Notes: a model not told the origin generated them from the letters alone. 42,917 bases of DNA from Prolixibacteraceae bacterium (GCA_028282195.1 JANQII010000029.1:1-42917); one strand, 5' to 3'. Positions 1 to 8,314 are shown, counted from the stretch's first letter. Program-made: numbers and translations.

Positions 1-20
1 AATGTAAAATATCGAATAAG

Positions 21-60
21 CCTGCCTGTCGGATTTCCTCCCGAAGGGACGGCAGACAGG
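21..60. repeat. Imperfect GC-rich hairpin (CCTGCCTG type)
   Basis: A GC-rich inverted repeat in AT-rich intergenic DNA. The left arm CCTGCCTGTCGG faces ACGGCAGACAGG, with about three mispairs around a loop of some 16 bases. The arm resembles the CCTGCCTGCCGG core of the 286-bp elements at 19468 and 26925, so it may belong to the same wider repeat vocabulary. The rest of 1-222 shows no gene that I can support. Confidence 0.4.
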
Positions 61-166
61 AAAAATCCAATCAGAAAGTTCCTGGCTGGCTACTTATCCA
101 TTTTTTGTTCCTTATTTCTTATTTTGACTTTCTGTATTGTTTTTCCTTGAAACGTCCTATGGGTGC

Positions 167-200
167 AATCAAACCCACCTTCTTTGAGGGTGGATATTTA
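167..200. repeat. 34-bp dispersed repeat, copy 1
   Basis: An exact 34-base match to 27380-27413 on the same strand, about 27 kb away. It contains a short hairpin (CCACC ... GGGTGG around TTCTTTGA). This copy lies 23 bases upstream of the rex start, so it falls in that gene's leader or promoter region. A weaker relative with CCCACCTCCTTTGGTGGTGG is at about 27266-27285. Confidence 0.65.
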
Positions 201-222
201 GTAATTATTAAAAAAAGACAAA

Positions 223-849
223 TTGGATAATACAAGTATAACATACGAAGAACTGAAACAATTCAACAACATGTTATATACTTTGCAGCTATTGAATGAA
301 AGAGGGAAGGATTTTGTATCGAATGAATACCTTGCCGGGAATATCAATATCCCGTTAAAAGAAATGCTATGCATGCTGGAGCTGCTAGATGAGTCCCTGG
401 GGTTTGTTGAAATCCACAAAGTTGAAAATCTTATCGGGATATTACAGGATAAATTGGGTTACAATCAAAAAAATAAGGCTGTAATTGTTGGGGTTGGGAA
501 CCTGGGCATGGCCTTGCTTAAATATGATAATTTTAAAACAACCGGACTCGATATTATTGGGGCATTTGACATAGACTATAACTTATTCGACATGGAAGTT
601 TCCGGTGTTAAAATAGCTCCTGTAAACCACCTTGTAAGCTTTATAAAAAGTGAAAGGGCGAATATTGCACTACTAACTACCCCTAATCAAGCTGCTCAGG
701 ATATTACAAATAAATTATGCGATGCCGGCATCAAAGCAATTTGGAATTTTACAATGGCTGTTTTAAAAGTACCTGATAATATTATCATCCAAAATACTTC
801 AATATACAACGATTATTCTGTAATAAACCAGAAATTGGGATTTTTATAA
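223..849 (+). CDS. rex: Rex-family redox-sensing regulator, divergent DNA-binding domain
   Basis: The 208-residue product has the Rex layout: an N-terminal winged-helix region (about 1-80) and a Rossmann NAD(H) domain with GVGNLG at about residues 91-96. The C-terminal half carries Rex-like AAQDITNKLCDAGIKAIWNF and a domain-swap tail. Rex proteins repress fermentation and respiration genes according to the NADH/NAD+ ratio. The nucleotide domain is convincing. The DNA-binding domain is not typical: the QVRKDLSYFGEFGKRG-type recognition segment is replaced by a stretch reading LLDESLGFVEIHK, without the basic residues. The start is a TTG at 223; the nearest in-frame ATG is deep inside the winged helix. 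It could be a Rex with altered DNA specificity or a non-DNA-binding NADH sensor. Anaerobic pfl genes, classic Rex targets, are in the same window. Confidence 0.8.
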   Translation: MDNTSITYEELKQFNNMLYTLQLLNERGKDFVSNEYLAGNINIPLKEMLCMLELLDESLGFVEIHKVENLIGILQDKLGYNQKNKAVIVGVGNLGMALLKYDNFKTTGLDIIGAFDIDYNLFDMEVSGVKIAPVNHLVSFIKSERANIALLTTPNQAAQDITNKLCDAGIKAIWNFTMAVLKVPDNIIIQNTSIYNDYSVINQKLGFL

Positions 850-917
850 GCTGGAAGTCAGGAATATGCAGACTGAAAACCAAAGCCGGGGTTCTTTTTA
901 CTTTCTGCGTATTAAAG

Positions 918-1163
918 ATGAAGCCCGCATTCCCTGTTGAAATAGATTTATATGCTAAAACCGTTAAAGCACTTGATTTGCCAAAAAGTAATTCTTATGG
1001 CTCTACTGGTCTGTATAATGAGAAAATTCTGTTTGGTTTAGCTACTGATAGTGAGAATGGATTTTTTACTTATGACATGATAACAGGTGAAACCAGTTCC
1101 GAAGCAGTGATAAAAACGACCGGAACACCTTTTGCTTTCATGGCTTTTGGACAAGAGCATTAA
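918..1163 (+). pseudogene. C-terminal remnant of a DUF4374 (XusB-like) lipoprotein
   Basis: The 81-residue reading frame aligns with the last 80 or so residues of the intact DUF4374 protein at 22522-23781: IDLYAKTVKALDLPKS here against VDLYNKTFNLLTDVPNS there, followed by a similar beta-propeller-like end (FFTYDMITGETSSEAV against IYIIDTETETAVKGA). There is no signal peptide, lipobox or propeller body. The frame stays open upstream to the rex stop, but that translation does not resemble the family. I read it as the 3' end of a lost DUF4374 gene, still followed by a hairpin terminator. It could instead be a small expressed protein starting at ATG 918, but nothing supports an independent function. 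Confidence 0.6.
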
Positions 1164-1171
1164 TGAATTTT

Positions 1172-1212
1172 GAAGTCGGAAGAGTTTGATCACCAAATAT
1201 TCTTCCGACTTC
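1172..1212 (+). terminator. Hairpin terminator after the DUF4374 remnant
   Basis: A perfect 12-bp stem, GAAGTCGGAAGA with TCTTCCGACTTC, around a 17-base loop, eight bases after the stop of the remnant. The U-tract is weak (only scattered T afterwards). It probably ended the original DUF4374 transcript and now insulates rex from the tetR promoter. Confidence 0.6.
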
Positions 1213-1263
1213 CGATATATTTTACCCGGGAGTTTAAAAATCATAACAAATTAGGATTGATCT

Positions 1264-1284
1264 AAAAAGAACAATGTTCTTTTT
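1264..1284. promoter_or_regulatory. Perfect 21-bp palindrome, likely TetR autoregulatory operator
   Basis: A perfect palindrome with 10-base arms (AAAAAGAACA / TGTTCTTTTT) around one central A. It ends 12 bases before the ATG of the tetR gene. A related site (GAACA-G-TGTTC) lies in front of the downstream ABC exporter genes at 1936-1946. An operator beside the regulator and a second beside the next transcription unit is the usual TetR arrangement. Binding is inferred. Confidence 0.65.
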
Positions 1285-1296
1285 TTGTGTTGGAAA

Positions 1297-1917
1297 ATGG
1301 ATTTCATGCAGGTACAAAAAGATAACATTCGAAAAAGAATACTGGAAGTATCAAAAGAAGAATTCCTGGAGAAAGGTTTCAAGGATGTTTCTATGCGTTC
1401 TATCGCTATGAAAGCCGAAGTAGGATTAAGCAATATCTATAATTATTTCAAAAATAAAAATGAAATACTTGGGGAAGTACTATATCCACTTTTGAATGCA
1501 TTTGATAAGTTACTCGAAGAACACAACGAACCCAAATACATAAGTAAGGATATTTTCACTTCGGAGCAGTATCAGCTTGAGCATACAGAAAGGTTTGTGC
1601 AATTGATTTTGAAATTTAAAAAAGAACTCAAACTGTTGTTGTTTCATTCACATGGCTCTACTTATGAAAATTTCTGGGATGAATTTTCTGATAAACAAAC
1701 AGAAACAGGCTGGAAGTATATTCAAAAAATGAAAGAGAAATATCCACAGGTAAACACAAACATGTCAGAGTTTTTTCTTCATACTATGAGTTCATGGTGG
1801 CTAACGATTATTGGTGAGATTGTTTCGCACAACTTAACAAAAGCTGAAATGGAACAGTTCTTTTCTGATTATATCGCTTTTGGTACAGCAGGATGGAAAA
1901 AATTGATGAACATCTAA
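1297..1917 (+). CDS. TetR/AcrR-family transcriptional repressor
   Basis: About 206 residues. The N-terminal TetR helix-turn-helix is clear (roughly residues 12-55): IRKRILEVSKEEFLEKGF, then SMRSIAMKAEVGLSNIYNYF, the canonical recognition helix. The C-terminal ligand-binding half has no recognisable specificity. I chose ATG 1297; a TTG at 1285 is in frame but overlaps the edge of the operator, and ATG 1306 is also possible. The gene stands directly upstream of, and in line with, the ABC exporter/methyltransferase genes. With operator-like palindromes at 1264-1284 and 1936-1946, it most likely represses itself and that operon, and an exported compound or its precursor would be the inducer. The ligand is unknown. 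Confidence 0.88.
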   Translation: MDFMQVQKDNIRKRILEVSKEEFLEKGFKDVSMRSIAMKAEVGLSNIYNYFKNKNEILGEVLYPLLNAFDKLLEEHNEPKYISKDIFTSEQYQLEHTERFVQLILKFKKELKLLLFHSHGSTYENFWDEFSDKQTETGWKYIQKMKEKYPQVNTNMSEFFLHTMSSWWLTIIGEIVSHNLTKAEMEQFFSDYIAFGTAGWKKLMNI

Positions 1918-1925
1918 ATTTTTTT

Positions 1926-1946
1926 GAACAAATCTGAACAGTGTTC
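1926..1946. promoter_or_regulatory. Second TetR-type operator upstream of the ABC operon
   Basis: The core GAACA-G-TGTTC (1936-1946) matches the centre of the palindrome at 1264-1284, GAACA-A-TGTTC, including the one-base spacer. An extra GAACA half-site lies ten bases upstream (1926-1930). The site sits between the tetR stop and the first ABC gene, 136 bases before its ATG. It is a good candidate for coordinate control of the exporter operon. Confidence 0.55.
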
Positions 1947-2081
1947 TTTTTTGAAGCAAAAATATGCAAATAGCAGTCTACATAATTCTTGAAAATATAA
2001 TCAGAACAACAGCCATGTTGTTGCGAAACCTGGTAACATGCTTAGAGAAGATATTAATACAACTATTAAAATTCCTGGTAT

Positions 2082-3857
2082 ATGATTGAAACGTTAAAAA
2101 AACTACAGGCATTTATGGGTAACCGGAAAGTCCTTTTACCAGGATCCTTGCTCGTCTCAGCCTTAAGTTCCCTTGCAGGCATGTTGCCTTATATTTTTAT
2201 CTGGCTTATTGTCAGGGAACTACTTGATGTTAGGACTGCTTATGCGCAGGCAGACATAAATTCTTATGCCTGGTGGGCAGTGGGTACAGCAATCGGGGGT
2301 GTTATCCTTTATTTTTTGGCACTTATGCTTTCCCATTTAGCAGCATTCAGGGTTGAAACCAATATGAGGCGCGAAGCTATGAAGAAAATAGTCCGAATGC
2401 CTTTGGGCTTTTTCGATACAAATACCAGTGGGCGCGTTCGTAAAATTATTGATGATAATGCAAGCGTTACGCATAGTTTTCTGGCTCATCAAATGCCGGA
2501 TTTGGCGGTCACAATCCTGATGCCTTTTGCCACACTCGTTCTAATTTTTGTATTTGACTGGCGGCTGGGATTAGCATGTCTCATACCAATTATTTCAGCA
2601 ATGCTTATTATGAATTCAATGATGGGAGGAAAAGGCCAGAAGTTCATGAAAATGTATATGAACTCGCTTGAGGAAATGAATACTGAAGCAGTTGAATATG
2701 TAAGGGGCATTCCGGTAGTTAAGGTTTTTCAGCAAACTGTTTTCTCATTCAAAAATTTTCATGAAAGTATTGTGAAATATAAGGACATGGTCATAAAATA
2801 CACCAGATTATGGGAAAAGCCAATGTCCACATACATAGTAATAATCCATGGTTTTGTATATGTTTTAATACCTGTTTCCATTCTTTTAATTGGTCATTCC
2901 GGGAATTATGTAAACGTACTGATAAACCTGTTTTTTTATATACTGATTACTCCGGTTTTTGGACAAAGTATCATGAAGAGCATGTATTTAAACCAGGCAT
3001 TTGGTCAGGCTGCAGAGGCTGTTAAAAGAATGGAATCATTAACAGACGTAGAACCGCTTCCTGTTGCTGAAAATGCTAAGGATATTGCAGGGAATGATAT
3101 TCGTTTCAAAAATGTAGTATTTAGATATCCGGATGCAACGCATAATGCTGTTGACAATTTGAGTTTTCACATACCTGGTGGCAAAACTGTGGCATTGGTA
3201 GGTGCTTCAGGAAGTGGAAAGACAACGATTGCCCGTTTAGTTCCGCGATTTTGGGATGTTACAGAAGGTCAGGTGTGTATTGGCGGTACAGATGTAAAAG
3301 AGGTTGATCCTAAGGAATTGATGAAACATGTATCTTTTGTGTTTCAAAATACAAAACTGTTTAAAACAAGCTTGTTGGAAAACATTCTGTACGGTAATCC
3401 TCATGTAACAATGGGAGATGTTAAGCGCGTTGTGGATTTGGCTCAGTGTCGTGAAATAATTGATAAGCTTCCTGATGGTTTGAATACAAAAATAGGAACC
3501 GAAGGTACTTACCTCTCAGGAGGGGAACAACAACGGATTGCATTGGCACGTGCAATACTGAAAGATGCACCGATTGTGGTTCTTGATGAAGCCACCGCTT
3601 TTACTGACCCTGAAAATGAACACCTGATACAGCAGGCAATTGGTACACTTACCAAAGGCAAAACAGTATTGATGATTGCACATAGGCTTACCAGTGTGAA
3701 GAACGTTGATACGATACTGGTTATTGATCAGGGAAAAATAGCCGAACAGGGAACCCATAAGGAGCTTCTAAAGAAACAAGGGGTGTACGCAAATATGTGG
3801 GATGAATACCAAAAATCAATTCAATGGACAATAGGAAAGGAGATTCAACATGTATAA
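2082..3857 (+). CDS. ABC exporter half-transporter (fused membrane and ATPase domains), first of a pair
   Basis: The 591-residue protein has an N-terminal six-helix exporter domain (about 1-320) and a C-terminal ATPase. ATPase motifs seen are Walker A GASGSGKTT (about residue 374), a Q-loop in FVFQNTKLF, signature LSGGEQQR (about 478), Walker B IVVLDEATA (about 500) and H-loop IAHRL. The usual DEATASLD reads DEATAFTDPENE, a small departure. It overlaps the next ABC gene by 8 bases, so the two products probably form a heterodimer. It belongs to the large MsbA-like/YbtP-like exporter group; the substrate cannot be read from sequence. It is the first gene behind the second TetR-type operator, which suggests inducible export of a lipophilic or toxic compound. 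Confidence 0.88.
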   Translation: MIETLKKLQAFMGNRKVLLPGSLLVSALSSLAGMLPYIFIWLIVRELLDVRTAYAQADINSYAWWAVGTAIGGVILYFLALMLSHLAAFRVETNMRREAMKKIVRMPLGFFDTNTSGRVRKIIDDNASVTHSFLAHQMPDLAVTILMPFATLVLIFVFDWRLGLACLIPIISAMLIMNSMMGGKGQKFMKMYMNSLEEMNTEAVEYVRGIPVVKVFQQTVFSFKNFHESIVKYKDMVIKYTRLWEKPMSTYIVIIHGFVYVLIPVSILLIGHSGNYVNVLINLFFYILITPVFGQSIMKSMYLNQAFGQAAEAVKRMESLTDVEPLPVAENAKDIAGNDIRFKNVVFRYPDATHNAVDNLSFHIPGGKTVALVGASGSGKTTIARLVPRFWDVTEGQVCIGGTDVKEVDPKELMKHVSFVFQNTKLFKTSLLENILYGNPHVTMGDVKRVVDLAQCREIIDKLPDGLNTKIGTEGTYLSGGEQQRIALARAILKDAPIVVLDEATAFTDPENEHLIQQAIGTLTKGKTVLMIAHRLTSVKNVDTILVIDQGKIAEQGTHKELLKKQGVYANMWDEYQKSIQWTIGKEIQHV

Positions 3858-5598
3858 AGTATTAGAAAAACGTTTGGCCTTATCTGCTAAAGGTGCAAGG
3901 GATTTTGCAAATGGGGTATTTTTTACCACAATTCTTGACATCGCCTTATTGCTCCCCGCCGTTTATGTTTTTTTGTTTCTGGAAGACTATTTGCGGCCAG
4001 TATTAAATCCATCAGCAAGTGTTGCTAATGGACTTTTGTATTATATTCTGGTTGGGATTGTATTTCTGGGTATCACATGGGTTGTAGCATTGTTACAATA
4101 TAAAAGCAACTACACCAAAATATACGATGAAAGTGCTAACCGTAGGATTTCCCTGGCGGAGAAGCTTCGAATTCTTCCACTGGCATTCTTCGGTGAGAAA
4201 AATCTATCGGACCTTACTGCAACGGTTATGGAAGATAGTACTGAGTTAGAGCATACTTTTTCACACGCAGTACCCCAGCTTTTTGCATCTTTTATAAGCT
4301 TGTTTTTAGTCTCCATCGGTTTGTTCTTTTACAACTGGCAATTGTCTATTGCCTTGTTCTGGGTTGTTCCATTGGCTCTGGCAGTTATTCTTTTCTCTAA
4401 AAAAAAGTTGCATAAAGCAAACCAGGTTCATTACCAGAACAAACGGGATGTAACTGAACATATCCAGGAAGGATTGGATACCATTCAGGAAATAAAATCA
4501 TACAATCAGGAAGCTTCATATTTGAACGGATTAGATCATAAACTCAAGACTTACGAGAAACAACTAACACGTGGTGAACTAATGGCCGGAGCGATGGTAA
4601 ATAGCTCACAAAGTTTATTAAAGTTGGGTATGGCAAGTGTGATAATTGTAGGGGCACGTTTGCTTGCTACAGATGCATTGGATTTGTTTACTTACCTAAT
4701 CTTTTTAATGGTTGCATCACGAATTTACGAGCCAATCAATGAAGTATTTAATAATATGGCAGCCCTGTTCTATCTGGACATTCGCATAAACCGGATGAAC
4801 GAGATGCAGGCACTGCCAATCCAAAAAGGGAAAAAAGAGTTTGAGCCAGAACATTACGACATTGTTTTTGAGAATGTTGATTTCGCGTACGAAGAAGGAA
4901 AACAGGTTTTAAAGAATGTATCATTTACAGCTAAGCAAGGTGAAATTACTGCATTAGTTGGCCCTTCAGGCGGAGGTAAAAGTACTTCAGCAAAACTAGC
5001 CGCTCGTTTTTGGGATGTCAATTCCGGGAAAGTAACACTGGGTAATCAAGATATAAAGGAAATTGACCCGGAAGCGTTGTTAAAACATTTTTCTGTGGTT
5101 TTTCAGGATGTAGTATTGTTCAATACTTCGATTATGGACAATATTCGTTTAGGAAGAAGAAATGCAACAGACGAAGAGGTTATAAGGGTTTCTAAACTGG
5201 CACAATGCGATGAGTTTATAAGAAAAATGCCTCAAGGCTATCAAACAATTATTGGAGAAAACGGAGAAACACTTTCAGGAGGTGAACGCCAACGAATTTC
5301 AATTGCCCGCGCCCTCCTGAAAGATGCTCCCATTGTGTTGCTGGATGAAGCAACTGCTTCCCTGGATGTTGAGAATGAAACAAAGATCCAGGCAGGTATC
5401 TCAGAGTTGATCCGTGATAAAACGGTTTTAATTATTGCCCATCGAATGCGTACGGTAGCCAATGCCGATAAAATTGTTGTCCTGGAAAATGGATGTGTTG
5501 CAGAATCAGGGAATCCTGATTTACTGAAAAGCAAAAAAGGTATTTTTGCTAAAATGGTAGACAGACAAATAGGAAATGATAAAAGTATCTCAATCTAA
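3850..5598 (+). CDS. ABC exporter half-transporter, second of a pair
   Basis: The 582-residue partner of the preceding gene has the same architecture: six membrane helices (about 1-310), then an ATPase with Walker A GPSGGGKST (about 371), signature LSGGERQRIS (about 475), Walker B IVLLDEATASLD (about 497) and H-loop IAHRM. Both ATPase sites of the pair look intact, unlike the many heterodimeric exporters with one degenerate site. The start overlaps the end of the first ABC gene by 8 bases, implying translational coupling and fixed stoichiometry. Five bases separate its stop from the methyltransferase that follows, so the methyltransferases are probably part of the same transcript and pathway. 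Confidence 0.88.
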   Translation: MYKVLEKRLALSAKGARDFANGVFFTTILDIALLLPAVYVFLFLEDYLRPVLNPSASVANGLLYYILVGIVFLGITWVVALLQYKSNYTKIYDESANRRISLAEKLRILPLAFFGEKNLSDLTATVMEDSTELEHTFSHAVPQLFASFISLFLVSIGLFFYNWQLSIALFWVVPLALAVILFSKKKLHKANQVHYQNKRDVTEHIQEGLDTIQEIKSYNQEASYLNGLDHKLKTYEKQLTRGELMAGAMVNSSQSLLKLGMASVIIVGARLLATDALDLFTYLIFLMVASRIYEPINEVFNNMAALFYLDIRINRMNEMQALPIQKGKKEFEPEHYDIVFENVDFAYEEGKQVLKNVSFTAKQGEITALVGPSGGGKSTSAKLAARFWDVNSGKVTLGNQDIKEIDPEALLKHFSVVFQDVVLFNTSIMDNIRLGRRNATDEEVIRVSKLAQCDEFIRKMPQGYQTIIGENGETLSGGERQRISIARALLKDAPIVLLDEATASLDVENETKIQAGISELIRDKTVLIIAHRMRTVANADKIVVLENGCVAESGNPDLLKSKKGIFAKMVDRQIGNDKSISI

Positions 5599-5603
5599 AA
5601 CAG

Positions 5604-6245
5604 ATGGAAGCAACAAAACAAAAGGAAAACTACTGGTCGCGTTATGCCGGTGACTTTGAAGAAAGGAACAATTATGTGGTTGGCCTAAAAGACACGAGCA
5701 TGATATTAAGTGAAGTGTCAAAATTGAAAAACCTGAAAAATGTGTTGGAGTTGGGTTGTGGTAACGGAACGTATTCAAAAGTACTTGCAGATAATTCAGA
5801 AACACTCTTGGCTACTGATTATTCTGACGAGATGGTAGAAGCATGTAAATACCGCTTAAACGCATACTCCAATATTAAGGTGGAAAAGGCGAATTGCTTC
5901 GATTTAAAGTACAAAGATAATTCGTTTGATACTGTTTTCATGGCCAATTTGCTGCATATTGTCCCGGAACCTGAAAAGGTAATTCCACAAATAAACAGGG
6001 TACTTAAAAAGGATGGAAATCTGATCATATTAAGTTTTACCACTCAAGGTGTGACATTTCTGAACAAATTGAAGATGATTTACCGTTACCTGAGAACATA
6101 TGGAAAGCCATCACCTTATGCCCGAACTTTGTATTTAAAGAAAGTAGAAAAAATGCTGTTTGAACAAGGCCTTGAGATAAAATCTTCTCAATTGTTGGGA
6201 AAAAAGATGAAAGCCATTTTTATTAATGCAAAAAAAGAATTATGA
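5604..6245 (+). CDS. Class I SAM-dependent methyltransferase
   Basis: The 213-residue product has motif I VLELGCGNGTY (about residues 47-57), an acidic motif II end (LLATDYSDEMVE), FDTVFMANLLHIV around motif IV and a following LKKDGNLIILSF strand. This is the Methyltransf_11/25 type used on small molecules. There are no membrane segments. It starts 6 bases after the second ABC gene and overlaps the next methyltransferase by 4 bases (ATGA), so the set is co-translated. Possible roles are modification of the exported compound or detoxification of a substrate before export; the substrate is unknown. Confidence 0.82.
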   Translation: MEATKQKENYWSRYAGDFEERNNYVVGLKDTSMILSEVSKLKNLKNVLELGCGNGTYSKVLADNSETLLATDYSDEMVEACKYRLNAYSNIKVEKANCFDLKYKDNSFDTVFMANLLHIVPEPEKVIPQINRVLKKDGNLIILSFTTQGVTFLNKLKMIYRYLRTYGKPSPYARTLYLKKVEKMLFEQGLEIKSSQLLGKKMKAIFINAKKEL

Positions 6246-7069
6246 ATGAAAGTGCGTACATAAAAGCATTGGAAAGTACAAGTCGACTTAGTGAACCTGC
6301 AATCCGCAATGCAATAAAAAGTCTTACATTACCAACTGGAAGTAGAGTACTGGATGTACCTTGTGGTACAGGAACGCAAATGCAATGGATGCTGGAAGCA
6401 CATCCAAAAATCAAAATAACAGGATTTGATATTGCACAAGATCACATAAAATATTCAAAGGAAAAATTAACAAAGTCCGGCAAAATACATTCGTGCAAGT
6501 TTATTACGGGTGATATGAAGAAGTTTGAATTTGATAACAATACCTTTGACCTGGTTTGGTGCTGCGATGGGCTTTGGCCTGGCTCAAAGGAAATGGGGTG
6601 CCCTTCAGAAGAACCTTACAGCATTTTGAAAGATATGGTACGGATAACAAAGCCCGGAGGAAAGATTGCTATCCTTTTTTGGACTTCTCAAAAACTATTG
6701 CCTGGTTATCCATTTCTGGAAGCAACTTTAAATGCAACAAAATCTTCGATTATGGCTGCTAATCCTCATATAAGCCCTCAACTGCACTTTATGCGTGCAC
6801 CGGCATGGCTTTTAAAAGCAGGATTGGAAAATATTCAGACACAAACATTTGCCGCTGACATTAATACACCTCTAAATGATTTAGAAAAAGTAGGGCTGCA
6901 TTTTCTTTTTGATATGTTTTGGGGACGGTCGGAAAACGAGGTTTCAAAAGAAACATGGAAAAAATACAAGGATATTACCAATCCGGGTTCAGAAGAATAT
7001 ATTTTAAACCAGTGTGGTTATGCCGGATTACTAACCTATACCATGTTTATTGGAATTGTTCCCAATTAG
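6242..7069 (+). CDS. Second class I SAM-dependent methyltransferase
   Basis: The 275-residue product has a SAM-binding motif reading VLDVPCGTGTQMQ (about residues 36-48); the usual first glycine of GCGTG is a proline here, which is tolerated in some small-molecule methyltransferases. Further motifs are KITGFDIAQDHIKYSK, FDLVWCCDGLWPG and ITKPGGKIAILFW. It is longer than its neighbour at the C-terminus (about residues 165-275), probably a substrate lid. It shares only the fold with the preceding gene, so this is not a recent tandem duplication. The 4-base overlap with that gene shows tight coupling. Substrate unknown. Confidence 0.8.
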   Translation: MNESAYIKALESTSRLSEPAIRNAIKSLTLPTGSRVLDVPCGTGTQMQWMLEAHPKIKITGFDIAQDHIKYSKEKLTKSGKIHSCKFITGDMKKFEFDNNTFDLVWCCDGLWPGSKEMGCPSEEPYSILKDMVRITKPGGKIAILFWTSQKLLPGYPFLEATLNATKSSIMAANPHISPQLHFMRAPAWLLKAGLENIQTQTFAADINTPLNDLEKVGLHFLFDMFWGRSENEVSKETWKKYKDITNPGSEEYILNQCGYAGLLTYTMFIGIVPN

Positions 7070-7143
7070 ATAATCCATTTTATGAAAAGTCTCCTCATAT
7101 TTGTCGGAAGTTTAAGAAGTAATTTAGAAATAATCAGAAAGAT

Positions 7144-8043
7144 ATGTCACATCATCATTCAAATAATTTGCAAGGAACGAAATTGTTGTGGGTAACTGTT
7201 CTCAATTTGGCTATAACGGTTGTGCAGATAATAGGAGGAGTTTTTTCCAATAGTCTTTCATTGCTTTCAGATGCTTTGCATAACTTAGGCGATTCTTCTG
7301 CAATATTTATAGCTTTCCTGGCAGGTAAGCGAAGCCGAAAAAAACCAGACGAAAGAAATACCTTTGGTTATAAGCGCATTGAAATCCTTGCGGCCTTTTT
7401 TAATGGAATGGTTTTAATTGCAATTTGCCTGTTCTTATTTTTTGAAGCATATCAGCGCTTTGTAGATCCACAGCCTATTAAAGGAAAAATCATGTTTATT
7501 GTGGCGAGCTTTGGTTTACTTGCCAATCTCATTTCTGTTCTTGTGTTGCATAAAGAAAAGAATCACAACCTGAATGTTCGTGCGGCCTATCTTCATTTGC
7601 TTGGAGATACTTTTTCTTCAATAGCCGTAATTATTGGCGGCTTTGCAATTTGGAAGTTTGGTATTTTTTGGATTGATCCCTTAGTAACGGTATTGGTTGG
7701 AATATACATTATCTATCATTCATGGCATGTTGTTAAGGAAACTGTAGATATTTTAATGCAGGCTACCCCTCACAATATCGATCTGAAAGAAATTGAATCT
7801 GATGTACAAAAGATTGAAGAAATTGATAATATACATCACGTACATGTTTGGCAACTTAATGACAGCCAAATTCATTTTGAAGCACACCTAAATTTACTTG
7901 ATAATATATCAATAGCTGAAGTAATGAAAGTACGTAAAAAGATTGAGGAATTGCTTCAGGAAAAGTTTGGAATAGGTCATATTACGTTACAATTTGGATA
8001 TGCTTGTTGCGATGCTCCAATGCCATTAATTAGCAGGACATAA
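7144..8043 (+). CDS. Cation diffusion facilitator, zinc-type (CzcD/ZitB group)
   Basis: The 299-residue protein has the six-helix CDF membrane domain. Metal-site HxxxD pairs are H46-D50 (HNLGD) in helix 2 and H151-D155 (HLLGD) in helix 5, the His-Asp arrangement usual for zinc-exporting members. A cytoplasmic C-terminal domain follows (about 210-299) with HHVHVWQL. The N-terminus has HHH and the C-terminus ends in a YACCDAP segment, both plausible metal ligands. It exchanges cytoplasmic Zn2+ (or Cd2+/Co2+) for protons. It lies 74 bases after the second methyltransferase on the same strand and may be the last gene of the TetR-controlled operon; a separate promoter cannot be excluded. Confidence 0.88.
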   Translation: MSHHHSNNLQGTKLLWVTVLNLAITVVQIIGGVFSNSLSLLSDALHNLGDSSAIFIAFLAGKRSRKKPDERNTFGYKRIEILAAFFNGMVLIAICLFLFFEAYQRFVDPQPIKGKIMFIVASFGLLANLISVLVLHKEKNHNLNVRAAYLHLLGDTFSSIAVIIGGFAIWKFGIFWIDPLVTVLVGIYIIYHSWHVVKETVDILMQATPHNIDLKEIESDVQKIEEIDNIHHVHVWQLNDSQIHFEAHLNLLDNISIAEVMKVRKKIEELLQEKFGIGHITLQFGYACCDAPMPLISRT

Positions 8044-8287
8044 TTTGACGATATCAGATAATAAATTGTCTTCTTTCCCATATTTCAACTACTAAAATCT
8101 TATTAATAACTTGTTATGATTGTGATTTATCAGAGGAAGTTTGGAATAGCGTATAAGCTAATAAATCAGGCTCTTTTCAAAGATTTATTATGAGTCTTTT
8201 AGCTATTCATATTTTATGTAATGTTATTTAGTGACATGTTCAAATCATCATTTTTTATTATTGCCAGCCGGTTCGCTTAAATCTAAT

Positions 8288-8314
8288 TTTGACCCATTAT
8301 AAATAGTGGTCAAA
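8288..8314. promoter_or_regulatory. Inverted repeat just upstream of hmuR
   Basis: Arms TTTGACC and GGTCAAA are separated by 13 AT-rich bases containing TATAAATA. The site ends 11 bases before the hmuR ATG, so it overlaps the expected promoter or ribosome entry region. No Fur-box-like GATAATNATNATTATC was found. It may be an operator for an iron- or haem-responsive regulator not encoded in this window. The rest of 8044-8325 shows nothing else I can support. Confidence 0.4.
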
